From Mycobacterium sp. (GTDB lineage Bacteria > Actinomycetota > Actinomycetes > Mycobacteriales > Mycobacteriaceae): a stretch of 12,069 nt of DNA. This document shows, in pieces, positions 1 through 7,401 of the stretch; within the stretch, counting starts at the first letter, position 1; each line of letters opens with the position of its first letter. The position numbers were made by a program, and so were the translations under genes. The notes beneath the pieces were generated by a model, which was not told the origin of the DNA, made no database searches, and saw only the letters and a program-made list of their open reading frames with translations. The DNA is taken from NCBI GenBank assembly GCA_025965815.1, contig JAOPWF010000839.1, positions 1-12,069 of the forward strand. Reading direction: 5' to 3'.

Positions 1-1144
1 CGGTCACCAACCTTCGTGGATCGAACAAGGTAATGGGGGGGCTCGTCTCGCCCGAGATCGCCAGATCGGCCAGGATCTCCCCGACGACCGGCACGAATTT
101 GAAGCCGTGCCCGGAGAATCCGCAGGCCACCGTCACATTGGCGCAGTCCGGGTGGCGGGCGATGACGAAGTTCTGGTCGGGCGTGTTGGAGTACATGCAG
201 GTCGCCGAGTGCAGGCACGGACCGTCGAGGGCAGGTAGCAATTCGGCCACCCGGTCACGCATCTCGGCGATCTCCTGCGGATGCACGACGCGGTCGATCG
301 TCTCGGGTGTGCAGACGACGCCCCTGCGGAAGAACGCCACCTTGACGCCGCCGCCCGGTCCGTCGATGGCCGGGAAGCCATAGATCTGCATCCCGGCGCC
401 GTTCTCGTCGATGAAGATCGGGTGGTCGACGAACGGCGTGGTGCCGCCGACCGGATCGAGCCAGTACAGTACCTGGCGCTCGACGGTGATCGGGATGTTC
501 AATTCGGCGAGCAGTTGCGGCGCCCACGCGCCAGGGCAGATCACCACCTGGCCAGCGGTGTAGGTAGCTTCTGCCGTCGTGACCCGGACGCCGTCGGCGG
601 TCTCGGTCCACTCGAGCACCTCTTCGCCGAACGACAGCGTGGCGCCCGCGCGCTCGGCGAGGTCGATATGGGCCTGCACCGTCATCTCCGGCCGCGCGAA
701 ACCCGCCTTGGCCTCGTAGACCGCGATGTCACCGGTCTGCGGGGTGAAGTTCGGGAACCGGGCCCTGATCTCACCCGCCTCCAGTACCTCGTGCGGCAGT
801 GACCATTCCTGCGCGGCGCGCAGGCTGCCTGCCACGGTGAGGCACTCCGGCGGGCCGCTGAACAGCCCACCGGTGAGCCGGAACACCTCGCGCTGCGAAT
901 CGGCCGCCAGCTTCTCCCACAGCTCGTAGGCCCGCAGCAGCAGCGGGACGTAGGCGGGGTCCTCGAAGTAGGACTGCCGAATGATCCGGGAACCGCCGTG
1001 GCTGGAACCCTTGTCGTGGGCGGGGGTGAACTTCTCCAGCCCGAGGACCCGCTGACCGCGCGCGGCGAGGTGATAGGCGGCGGCGCTGCCCATCCCGCCC
1101 AGCCCGACCACGATGACGTCGTAACCCGTTGCCGCGCTGCTCAC
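1..1144 (-). CDS. Monomeric sarcosine oxidase / N-methyl amino acid oxidase family flavoenzyme (3' end cut by window edge)
   Basis: This is an FAD-dependent amine oxidase of the MSOX/MTOX family, expected to oxidise sarcosine or a related N-methyl amino acid to the demethylated amine, formaldehyde and H2O2 in the cytoplasm. My translation gives 381 codons before the edge. The family is about 370-390 residues, so only the last few are missing. Visible features are the N-terminal dinucleotide fold ([10 protein letters not shown], residues 14-23), the [12 protein letters not shown] segment (46-57), and the C-terminal CMYSNTPD and GFSGHGFKF blocks. Cys316 aligns with the cysteine that carries covalent FAD in MSOX (Cys315). 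Lys268 aligns with the oxygen-activating Lys265 and Lys349 with Lys348. A Phe (272) sits where MSOX has His269, so the exact substrate is uncertain. The start is GTG at 1144-1142, with a strong GGAGG at 1156-1152 that overlaps the end of the upstream gene. The gap to that gene is 4 bp, so the two are co-transcribed. The neighbouring dimethylglycine oxidase makes sarcosine the most likely substrate. Confidence 0.88.
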   Translation of the reverse strand, partial: MSSAATGYDVIVVGLGGMGSAAAYHLAARGQRVLGLEKFTPAHDKGSSHGGSRIIRQSYFEDPAYVPLLLRAYELWEKLAADSQREVFRLTGGLFSGPPECLTVAGSLRAAQEWSLPHEVLEAGEIRARFPNFTPQTGDIAVYEAKAGFARPEMTVQAHIDLAERAGATLSFGEEVLEWTETADGVRVTTAEATYTAGQVVICPGAWAPQLLAELNIPITVERQVLYWLDPVGGTTPFVDHPIFIDENGAGMQIYGFPAIDGPGGGVKVAFFRRGVVCTPETIDRVVHPQEIAEMRDRVAELLPALDGPCLHSATCMYSNTPDQNFVIARHPDCANVTVACGFSGHGFKFVPVVGEILADLAISGETSPPITLFDPRRLVT

Positions 1145-1148
1145 GTCA

Positions 1149-3614
1149 TCACCTCCGAATCCGCGCCATGTCGGGGTCCACCACCGGCTCGTCGTGCACG
1201 GCGGCGGTGTACCGACTACCGCGGTAGTCCACCGTGACGGCGTCGCCGGCGGCGGCGGTGGCCGGCAGCCAGACGTAGGCGATGCTGCGGCCGATGGTGG
1301 CCGAGAACGCGGCACTGGTGATGTAGCCCGCGCGGTCCCCATCCGTCTGACTGCCGATATAGACCGGTTCCTTGCCCAGCACCACGGCGGTGGGATCGTC
1401 GAACACGATGCTGCGCAACTTCATGTTCGGCTCGGGCGCCCGCTCGAGCGCGTGCTTGCCGATGAAGTAGTCCTTCGTCATCCGCACGGCGAAGTCGAGA
1501 CCGGCTTCGGTGGGCCGGTGCTCGGCGGTGACGTCGGTGCCCCACCCGCGGTAACCCTTCTCGATGCGCAGGCTGTTGAACGCGATCCGGCCCGCGGCGA
1601 TAACGTCGTGCGCCCGGCCCGCCTCCCACAGCAGATCCCACAGCGCGGCGCCGTAGCAGGCGTCGGTGTAGATCTCCCAGCCCAGTTCGCCGACGTAGGA
1701 GACCCGAAGCATCGTCACCGGGACGGCGTCGAGGTGCGTCGACAGCGCGCGGAAGTACTTGAACGCCTGGTGCGACAGGTCGTCGCGGCACAGCGGCTGA
1801 ACAAGATCGCGGGCGGCGGGACCCCACACGCCGACACAGCAGGTCGCCCCGGTGATGTCACGGACGCTGACACTGCCGTCCGCCGGCAGGTGCCGGGTGA
1901 GCCAGTCGTAATCCAGCGGTCCGTTGGCGCCGACCTGGAACCTGTCCTCGGCGAGCCGTGCGACGGTGAGATCGCTGCGGACGCCGCCAGTTTCGTCGAG
2001 TAGCAGGGTGTAGGTGACCGACCCGACACTCTTGTCGACGTTGTTGGTGGTCATCCGCTGCAGAAATGCGGCCGCACCACGTCCGGCCACCTCGTAGCGG
2101 GTCAGCGGTGTCATGTCGTACATGGCCACTCGCTCGCGGGTCCAGCGGGCCTCGGCGATCGAGATCGGCGACCAGTACCTGGCCGACCAGTCGTCGCGCT
2201 CGGGAAAGTGCACACCTTCGTTGCGGAGCCGTTGTGCCAGTTCGGCGTTCGCCTCATACCAGGCGGGGCGTTCCCAGCCGCCGCCCTCGTAGAAGAACGC
2301 CCCGAGTTCGGTCTGCCGATGGTAGAACGGGCTGGTCCGCAGACCACGCAGGGCGGTGCGGTACTGGTGCGGGTGGATGATGTCGTACACCTCGACGAAC
2401 GCCTGCGAGCTGGTCTGCAGGATGAACCTGTCGCTGCGCGCGACGTCTTCGAAGCGGTAGAGATCGCACTCATGGACATCGGTCGACGGTGTCCCGTCGA
2501 CGATCCACTCGGCGGTGGCCTTGGCGACACCCGCCGAATGCGTGACCCACACCGCCTCGGCGACCCAGAACCCGCTCAGCTCCCGGTGCTCACCCATGAT
2601 GGAGAAGCCGTCCGGAGTGAACGAGAAGATTCCGTTGAAAGCCTCTTCGATCTTCGAATCGCTCAGGGCGGGAAGCAGTTCCATCGACTCGCGCCAAGCG
2701 GGCGCGAAGTCCTCGTCGGTGAACGGCATCATCGAGGGCATCGGCTCGCCCGCCGTTTCCGACATCAGGGTGGACATGTCGACCGGCATCGGCTTGTGCC
2801 CGTAGTAGCCGATCCCGATCCGGTCGACGTGCTCGCGGAAGTACAGGTCCTGATCCTGATGGCGCAGGATCGGCAGGCCCGCCTCGGACTGCTCGGTGTT
2901 ACGGCCGACGAGCCCGGTCACCCGGCCCGTCTTGGCGTACTGGTGGGCCATCGGCACCAGCGGCACGACCAGACCGACCTGCTTGGCGAACTGCGCACCC
3001 CAGAATCCGGCGGCGCAGACGACGATGTCGGCGTCGATGACGCCGTCCGCGGTGCGCACGCCGGTCACCCGGCCACCGGCGTGCTCGACACCGAGCACCT
3101 CGGTGTTCGGCCGGAACGATGCACCACGTGCGCTCGCCGACTGTGCCTGCGCTTCAGCCGCGCGCACAGCGTTCGCCAAACCGTCAGTGGGAGTGTGGAG
3201 TCCGCCGAGGATACGATCGACCTCCAACAGCGGGTGCAACGCTACGCACTCGTTCGGCGTCAGCAGCCGACCCGGTATCCCCCAGGACTGCGCCCAACCG
3301 GCCTTGCGGTGCAGGTCCGCCCAGCGCTCGGGAGTGGTGGCGACCTCGAGGCCACCCACGGGGTTGAAGGACCAGCCCCGGGGATGGTTGAGGCCGTTGA
3401 ACTTCTCGGTGGTGTAACGCGCGAACTCGGTCATGGTCTTCGACGGGTTGGTCTGGAACACCAATCCCGGTGCATGCGACGTCGATCCGCCGGTCACGAA
3501 GAGCCGACCGCGGTCGAGCACCGTGACGTTGGTGCAGCCACGGGCGGTGAGTTCGTCCGCCAGTGAGGTGCCGACAATGCCTGCACCGATGACAATTATT
3601 TTTGGGCCGGTCAA
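1149..3614 (-). CDS. dmg: Dimethylglycine oxidase, bifunctional FAD/folate enzyme (TTG start proposed)
   Basis: This enzyme oxidises N,N-dimethylglycine to sarcosine, with O2 as acceptor, and passes the methylene group to tetrahydrofolate, giving 5,10-methylene-THF. Its 821 residues resemble Arthrobacter globiformis dimethylglycine oxidase (about 830 residues) over the whole length. Residues 1-430 are the FAD oxidase part: [10 protein letters not shown] at 6-15, [10 protein letters not shown] at 42-51 with His47 as the expected covalent FAD site, and His224 and Tyr258 matching the known active-site His225 and Tyr259. Residues about 490-821 are GcvT-like folate domains (YDMTPL, 499-504). Asp548 is the likely folate-site Asp. 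The reading frame extends up to a GTG at 3683, but I prefer TTG at 3614-3612: GGGAG lies 6 bases upstream, the protein then starts [10 protein letters not shown] as in the family, and the extra 23 residues fall on promoter and operator-like sequence. The gene ends with two consecutive TGA codons (1151-1146) that overlap the next gene's ribosome site. It lies 163 bp downstream of prcA on the same strand but probably has its own promoter. Confidence 0.9.
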   Translation of the reverse strand: MTGPKIIVIGAGIVGTSLADELTARGCTNVTVLDRGRLFVTGGSTSHAPGLVFQTNPSKTMTEFARYTTEKFNGLNHPRGWSFNPVGGLEVATTPERWADLHRKAGWAQSWGIPGRLLTPNECVALHPLLEVDRILGGLHTPTDGLANAVRAAEAQAQSASARGASFRPNTEVLGVEHAGGRVTGVRTADGVIDADIVVCAAGFWGAQFAKQVGLVVPLVPMAHQYAKTGRVTGLVGRNTEQSEAGLPILRHQDQDLYFREHVDRIGIGYYGHKPMPVDMSTLMSETAGEPMPSMMPFTDEDFAPAWRESMELLPALSDSKIEEAFNGIFSFTPDGFSIMGEHRELSGFWVAEAVWVTHSAGVAKATAEWIVDGTPSTDVHECDLYRFEDVARSDRFILQTSSQAFVEVYDIIHPHQYRTALRGLRTSPFYHRQTELGAFFYEGGGWERPAWYEANAELAQRLRNEGVHFPERDDWSARYWSPISIAEARWTRERVAMYDMTPLTRYEVAGRGAAAFLQRMTTNNVDKSVGSVTYTLLLDETGGVRSDLTVARLAEDRFQVGANGPLDYDWLTRHLPADGSVSVRDITGATCCVGVWGPAARDLVQPLCRDDLSHQAFKYFRALSTHLDAVPVTMLRVSYVGELGWEIYTDACYGAALWDLLWEAGRAHDVIAAGRIAFNSLRIEKGYRGWGTDVTAEHRPTEAGLDFAVRMTKDYFIGKHALERAPEPNMKLRSIVFDDPTAVVLGKEPVYIGSQTDGDRAGYITSAAFSATIGRSIAYVWLPATAAAGDAVTVDYRGSRYTAAVHDEPVVDPDMARIRR

Positions 3615-3630
3615 GCCGCTCTCCCGACTG

Positions 3631-3664
3631 TTGCGTAATGCGCAACGTGCAGTGCTTAACGCAA
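3631..3664. promoter_or_regulatory. Candidate operator: cluster of TTGCG/CGCAA half-sites upstream of the dimethylglycine oxidase gene
   Basis: TTGCGTAATGCGCAA (3631-3645) is an imperfect palindrome with 5-base arms and a 5-base centre. A third half-site, TTAACGCAA (3656-3664), is in inverted orientation to the first, giving TTGCGTAA ... TTAACGCAA. The cluster lies just at and downstream of the predicted transcription start and upstream of the TTG start codon, a position typical of a repressor site. No regulator gene is in the window, so the protein that binds here is unknown. The repeats are directly visible; the operator role is inferred. Confidence 0.5.
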
Positions 3665-3667
3665 CAC

Positions 3668-3696
3668 ATGCTTCTCCCCTCACGGTGCACTGTCAA
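3668..3696 (-). promoter_or_regulatory. Candidate promoter of the dimethylglycine/sarcosine oxidase operon
   Basis: On the minus strand a perfect TTGACA (3696-3691) is followed after 17 bases by AAGCAT (3673-3668). The -10 hexamer is weak, but it keeps the A at position 2 and the T at position 6. Transcription would begin near 3661, giving a leader of about 47 bases before the TTG at 3614 and placing the TTGCG repeats at the start site. This also argues against the alternative GTG at 3683, which would lie between the two promoter elements. Confidence 0.45.
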
Positions 3697-3777
3697 CAGG
3701 AAGAGCGATTACGTCACCGCGTGTCGCAGGGTCGGCACGCTGAGTGGACGCGGCGCGCGGTGTGCGGCAGTCGAGAG

Positions 3778-4566
3778 TTAGGTCGGCTGATCGCCCGGTT
3801 CGACGGTGGCCGCCTCTGACGCCGCAGCCGCCTCCGGCAACAGCGCCTCCAGCGGCGCACCGGTGATCCGCCGGAACGCCCGCCGCCGCCGGTTGGCGTC
3901 GAGGACGGCGACCTCCAGGGTGGACACGTCCAGCGTGCGCGGCTCGGCAGCAGCCGAACTCGAACTGGAACTGGATCCGTTGCCGCTGGCGATGCCCGCC
4001 CGCAGCGCATCGACCGCGATCTTGATCGCGTCGGCCAGATCCGCGTTCTCGGTGTAGGAATCCTTCAGCGCCGTGATGATCGGCTCGGTCGTCCCGCCCA
4101 TCACCACGTAGTGCGGCTCGTCGGCGATCGACCCGTCATAGGTGATCCGGTAAAGCTCCGGCGGCTTGGTCTCGCCGAAGTGCGCGACCTCCGCCACACA
4201 CAACTCGACCTCGTACGGCTTCGCCTGCTCGGTGAAGATCGTGCCGAGTGTCTGTGCATAGACGTTCGCCAGCTGCCTGCCGGTGACATCGCGGCGGTCA
4301 TAGGCATATCCGCGGGTGTCCGCGTACTGGATGCCGCCACGGCGCAGATTGTCGAACTCATTGAATCTGCCGACCGCGGCGAAGCCGACCCGGTCGTAGA
4401 GCTCGCTGACCTTCTGCAGGGACCGCGACGGGTTCTCGGCGACGAACAGCACACCGCCGGCGTAGGCCAGCGTCACCACGCTGCGGCCGCGGGCGATGCC
4501 TTTACGGGCGAGCTCCGAGCGCTCGCGCATCGCCTGTTCGGGCGAAATGAAATACGGAAAGCTCAC
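3778..4566 (-). CDS. prcA: Proteasome 20S core alpha subunit PrcA
   Basis: PrcA forms the two outer heptameric rings of the 20S core, gates substrate entry and docks Mpa. The 262-residue protein begins [20 protein letters not shown], the N-terminal gate and H0 helix of mycobacterial PrcA, and carries the conserved [20 protein letters not shown] region (56-75) and the C-terminal [16 protein letters not shown] segment. It is about 14 residues longer than M. tuberculosis PrcA (248), mainly because of a serine-rich insert ([15 protein letters not shown]) before the last strand and a longer acidic tail. The start is GTG at 4566, overlapping the prcB stop as GTGA. No Shine-Dalgarno sequence is visible upstream, so translation is probably coupled to prcB. 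The 94 bases after the stop contain a 7-base inverted repeat (CACCGCG 3715-3721 with CGCGGTG 3756-3762), but its 34-base loop makes it a poor terminator. Confidence 0.98.
   Translation of the reverse strand: MSFPYFISPEQAMRERSELARKGIARGRSVVTLAYAGGVLFVAENPSRSLQKVSELYDRVGFAAVGRFNEFDNLRRGGIQYADTRGYAYDRRDVTGRQLANVYAQTLGTIFTEQAKPYEVELCVAEVAHFGETKPPELYRITYDGSIADEPHYVVMGGTTEPIITALKDSYTENADLADAIKIAVDALRAGIASGNGSSSSSSSAAAEPRTLDVSTLEVAVLDANRRRRAFRRITGAPLEALLPEAAAASEAATVEPGDQPT
3955..3978. repeat. Imperfect hexanucleotide tandem repeat inside prcA encoding a serine run
   Basis: Four consecutive 6-base units read CGAACT, CGAACT, GGAACT, GGATCC on the plus strand. On the coding strand they give most of the seven-serine run of PrcA. 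The unit is a multiple of three, so gain or loss of copies would keep the reading frame. Confidence 0.75.
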
Positions 4567-5468
4567 GGTATATCCCGGGCATCAGTCGGTGGCTCAGGTG
4601 TGAGGAAGGTATTAGCGCGCGAGCGGCTTTCGACGACCTCACGGGCCAGCTCCTCGATGCGCGCCTCCGGGACGTCCTCGGCGCCGTCGGCGCCGATGGT
4701 CACCGCGGTGGGAAAGATGCCACGCACCAGGTCCGGTCCGCCGGTGGCCGAGTCGTCGTCCGCGGCGTCGTAGAGCGACTCGACGGCCACCCGCAGCGCG
4801 GAGTCGGCATCGGTGACTTGCGAATACAGCTTCTTGATCGACGATTTGGCGAAGACGGAGCCCGAGCCCACCGACTGGTAGCCCTCGATCTCGAGGTTCC
4901 AGCCGCCCGCGGCATCGAACGACACGATCCGCCCGGCGCGCTGCGGATCGCGGTCGTCGAGGTCGTAGCCGACCAGCAGCGGCAGCGCCACCAGGCCCTG
5001 CATCGCCGCGGCCAGGTTACCCCGCACCATGATCGACAGCCGGTTCACCTTCCCGGCGAACGTCAGCGCTACGCCTTCGAGCTTCTCGTAATGTTCGAGT
5101 TCGACCGCGTAGAGCCGGGCGAATTCGACGGCGATCGCGGCGGTGCCAGCGATGCCGGTCGCGGTGTAGTCGTCGGTGATGTAGACCTTCTTGACGTCGC
5201 GGCCGGCAATCATGTTGCCCTGCGTAGAACGACGGTCCCCGGCGATCAGCACCCCGCCGGGATACTTGAGCGCCACGATCGTGGTGCCGTGCGGCAACTG
5301 CGCACCGGCACCGGGCTCCAGGCCGGTCGAACCGGCGGGCAGCAACTGGGGGGCCTGCCGTCCCAGAAACTCGGAGAAGGACGACAGGTCGACAGCTGCG
5401 GAATCGGCTCCGAAAGCAGAGCCCGAATAGGAGTTAGTGGTTAGGCGGTCGCGAAACGGCCAGGTCAC
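4563..5468 (-). CDS. prcB: Proteasome 20S core beta subunit PrcB (catalytic, with propeptide)
   Basis: PrcB forms the inner rings of the core and is its N-terminal threonine peptidase. The 301-residue precursor has a 61-residue propeptide ending LPHG, then [11 protein letters not shown]. Cleavage before Thr62 would expose the catalytic Thr1. Asp17 and Lys33 of the mature enzyme are present in [10 protein letters not shown] and GRDVKK, and the downstream [10 protein letters not shown] and [14 protein letters not shown] blocks match the family. The start is GTG at 5468-5466, overlapping the pup stop as GTGA. AAGGGCGG just upstream, inside the pup 3' end, could serve as the ribosome site. It overlaps prcA by 4 bases, so pup, prcB and prcA form one coupled unit. 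The known family role is autocatalytic maturation during assembly of the alpha7-beta7-beta7-alpha7 particle. Confidence 0.98.
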   Translation of the reverse strand: MTWPFRDRLTTNSYSGSAFGADSAAVDLSSFSEFLGRQAPQLLPAGSTGLEPGAGAQLPHGTTIVALKYPGGVLIAGDRRSTQGNMIAGRDVKKVYITDDYTATGIAGTAAIAVEFARLYAVELEHYEKLEGVALTFAGKVNRLSIMVRGNLAAAMQGLVALPLLVGYDLDDRDPQRAGRIVSFDAAGGWNLEIEGYQSVGSGSVFAKSSIKKLYSQVTDADSALRVAVESLYDAADDDSATGGPDLVRGIFPTAVTIGADGAEDVPEARIEELAREVVESRSRANTFLTPEPPTDARDIP

Positions 5469-5659
5469 TGTCCGCCCTTTTGGACGTACGCGCGGACGAA
5501 GTCCTCGGCATTCTCCTCGAGGACGTCGTCGATCTCGTCCAGCAGATCGTCGGTTTCCTCGGTCAGCTTCTCGCGACGCTCCTGCCCAGCGGCTGTGCTG
5601 CCAGTGACATCATCGTCGTCGCCGCCACCACCGCCACGCTTCGTCTGCTCCTGAGCCAT
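5465..5659 (-). CDS. pup: Prokaryotic ubiquitin-like protein Pup
   Basis: Pup is the 64-residue protein tag for proteasomal degradation. Visible features are the disordered glycine/aspartate-rich N-terminus ([11 protein letters not shown]), the central region that forms a helix on the Mpa coiled coils (about residues 25-51, [20 protein letters not shown]), and the C-terminal GGQ. Because it ends in Gln rather than Glu, it needs Dop to deamidate it before PafA can ligate it to substrate lysines. The start is ATG at 5659-5657, with GGAGG 5 bases upstream (+ strand 5665-5670, CCTCCT). It is the first gene of the pup-prcB-prcA unit and overlaps prcB by 4 bases. From memory it differs from M. tuberculosis Pup at only a couple of positions. 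Confidence 0.98.
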   Translation of the reverse strand: MAQEQTKRGGGGGDDDDVTGSTAAGQERREKLTEETDDLLDEIDDVLEENAEDFVRAYVQKGGQ

Positions 5660-5726
5660 CGCTGCCTCCTGCTTTCGTTATCGGCGGCACTCTCTTGCGA
5701 AATAGGCGCTCACCGCCGGTTCCTCC

Positions 5727-5732
5727 ACCCTA
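5727..5732 (-). promoter_or_regulatory. Possible -10 element for the pup-prcB-prcA unit
   Basis: In the 127-base gap between dop and pup, the minus strand carries TAGGGT (5732-5727), which fits the mycobacterial TANNNT -10 pattern, followed by about 67 bases to the pup ATG. No convincing -35 hexamer lies at the right spacing. Read-through from dop is an equally good explanation for pup transcription. Confidence 0.25.
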
Positions 5733-5786
5733 CCGGTCAACGCCTACATTGCCCGGAGTAACACCGGCCACTACCGCCATCGGCAA

Positions 5787-7283
5787 TCAGTTGGTGAGCT
5801 GCTCGACCAGTTCGACGGCGGAGCCGACCGAGTCCAGCAGGGCCCCGACGTGCGCCTTGCTGCCCCGCAGCGGTTCCAGCGTGGGGATCCGCACCAGCGA
5901 ATCCCCGCCGAGGTCGAAAATGACCGAATCCCAGCTCGCCGCGGCGATATCCGCGCCGAATCGGCGCAGGCATTCGCCGCGGAAGTACGCGCGGGTGTCG
6001 GTCGGCGGGTTGTCCACCGCGTCGAGTACCTGCTGCTCGGTGACCAGCCGCTTCATCGAGCCCCTGGCCACCAGTCGGTTGTACAGGCCCTTGTCCAGCC
6101 GGACGTCGGAATACTGCAGGTCCACTAAGTGTAGCCGTGGCGCCGACCAGCTCAGATTCTCGCGCTGCCGGAAACCCTCCAGCAGCCGCAGTTTGGCCGG
6201 CCAGTCCAGCAGATCGGCACATTCCATCGGGTCGCGTTCCAGCAGATCGAGGATGTGTGCCCAGGTCTCGACCACTTGGGCGGCCCGTGGGTCGGGGTCG
6301 CGGCTGTCCACCAGTTTCGCCACCCGGTCCAGGTAGATCCGCTGCAGCGCAAGCCCGGTGAGCTCACGACCGTCGGCCAGCGCGACGGTGGCCCGCAGCG
6401 ACGGGTCGCGGCTGATCACGTGCACGGCATGCACCGGGCGGGCCAGCGCCAGGTCGGAGAGATCGATGCCATCTTCGATCAGGTCCAGCACCAGCGACGT
6501 GGCGCCCACCTTCAGGTAGGTCGAGGTCTCGGCGAGGTTGGCGTCGCCGATGATGACGTGCAGCCTGCGGTACTTGTCGGCGTCCGCATGTGGCTCGTCA
6601 CGGGTGTTGATGATCCCGCGTTTCAGGGTGGTCTCCAGCCCGACCTCGACCTCGATGTAATCGGCGCGCTGGCAGAGCTGGAAGCCGGGTTCGTCGCCGG
6701 ACGGCCCGATTCCCACCCGTCCCGAACCAGTGATCACCGAGCGGGACACCAGAAACGGCGTGAGGCCGGCGATCACGGCCGAGAACGGCGTCTGGCGCGA
6801 CATCAGGTAGTTCTCGTGCGAGCCGTAGGACGCGCCCTTGCCGTCGACGTTGTTCTTGTAGAGCTGTAGCTTCGCCGCGCCCGGCACGCTGGCCACATGC
6901 CGTGCCGCGGCCTCCATCACCCGCTCGCCGGCCTTGTCCCAGATCACCGCGTCCAGCGGATCGGTGACCTCGGGCGCGGAGTACTCCGGGTGGGCGTGGT
7001 CAACGTACAGCCGGGCGCCGTTGGTGAGAATCATGTTCGCCGCGCCCACCTCATCGGCATCGACCACGGGAGGCGGTCCGGCCGACCGGCTCAGGTCGAA
7101 GCCGCGGGCGTCGCGCAGGGGCGATTCCACTTCGTAGTCCCACCGCGTGCGCTTTGCCCGCTGAATGCCCGCGGCCGCCGCGTAGGCCAGCACCGCCTGG
7201 GTGGACGTCAGGATCGGATTGGCGGTGGGGTCGGACGGCGAGGAGATGCCGTACTCGACCTCGGTCCCGATAATCCGTTGCAT
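5787..7283 (-). CDS. dop: Deamidase/depupylase of Pup, Dop
   Basis: Dop converts the C-terminal Gln of Pup to Glu and also hydrolyses the isopeptide bond between Pup and its targets, recycling Pup. It is a carboxylate-amine/glutamine-synthetase-like ligase relative of PafA that keeps bound nucleotide. The 498-residue protein starts [12 protein letters not shown], with Glu8 and Glu10 as metal/ATP ligands, and contains [19 protein letters not shown] (82-100), in which Asp95 is the catalytic aspartate. Further family blocks are [38 protein letters not shown] and [19 protein letters not shown]. It is about seven residues shorter than my recollection of M. tuberculosis Dop, partly from a four-residue gap near [13 protein letters not shown]. 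No Shine-Dalgarno sequence precedes the ATG, and a TANNNT element sits 6 bases upstream, so the mRNA may be leaderless. It is followed after 127 bases by pup on the same strand. Confidence 0.98.
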   Translation of the reverse strand: MQRIIGTEVEYGISSPSDPTANPILTSTQAVLAYAAAAGIQRAKRTRWDYEVESPLRDARGFDLSRSAGPPPVVDADEVGAANMILTNGARLYVDHAHPEYSAPEVTDPLDAVIWDKAGERVMEAAARHVASVPGAAKLQLYKNNVDGKGASYGSHENYLMSRQTPFSAVIAGLTPFLVSRSVITGSGRVGIGPSGDEPGFQLCQRADYIEVEVGLETTLKRGIINTRDEPHADADKYRRLHVIIGDANLAETSTYLKVGATSLVLDLIEDGIDLSDLALARPVHAVHVISRDPSLRATVALADGRELTGLALQRIYLDRVAKLVDSRDPDPRAAQVVETWAHILDLLERDPMECADLLDWPAKLRLLEGFRQRENLSWSAPRLHLVDLQYSDVRLDKGLYNRLVARGSMKRLVTEQQVLDAVDNPPTDTRAYFRGECLRRFGADIAAASWDSVIFDLGGDSLVRIPTLEPLRGSKAHVGALLDSVGSAVELVEQLTN

Positions 7284-7289
7284 GACTTC

Positions 7290-7295
7290 AGCCTA
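7290..7295 (-). promoter_or_regulatory. Candidate -10 element for a leaderless dop transcript
   Basis: The minus strand reads TAGGCT (7295-7290), then six bases, then the dop ATG at 7283. TANNNT about 6-7 bases before the start nucleotide is the usual mycobacterial arrangement, so transcription would begin at or next to the A of ATG. The -35 region (GTCGGC at 17-base spacing) is poor, as is common in mycobacteria. The gene also lacks a ribosome site, which fits. Confidence 0.45.
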
Positions 7296-7401
7296 GGGGA
7301 CGTTCCGGGCCTGCCGACGGCCGCGGGGCTGTGGCGCCTATACGGTGAGTGCGCTTGCTCACAGACATCGACTCACCGGCCGCCATCGTCGAAAGTCAGC
7401 C

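Noticed and set aside
2208..3566. Long open frame (452 codons) on the plus strand opposite the dimethylglycine oxidase gene
   Set aside because: It lies wholly antisense to a gene with clear full-length homology. High GC bias leaves such shadow frames open, and its Arg/Gly/His-rich composition shows no recognisable domain.
3615..3683. Upstream extension of the dimethylglycine oxidase to GTG 3683
   Set aside because: The extra 23 residues are cysteine/arginine-rich, absent from the family start, and cover the TTGCG repeats and promoter-like elements. TTG 3614 has a better ribosome site and the family N-terminus.
3715..3762. Inverted repeat CACCGCG/CGCGGTG after prcA as a terminator
   Set aside because: Seven-base arms with a 34-base loop and no T-run would not form a convincing terminator.
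7345..7401. GTG 7345 as start of the membrane protein
   Set aside because: It adds 19 residues rich in His and Arg that have no counterpart in the adjacent paralogue, and it has no ribosome site. ATG 7402 fits the paralogue better, though the site before it is also weak.
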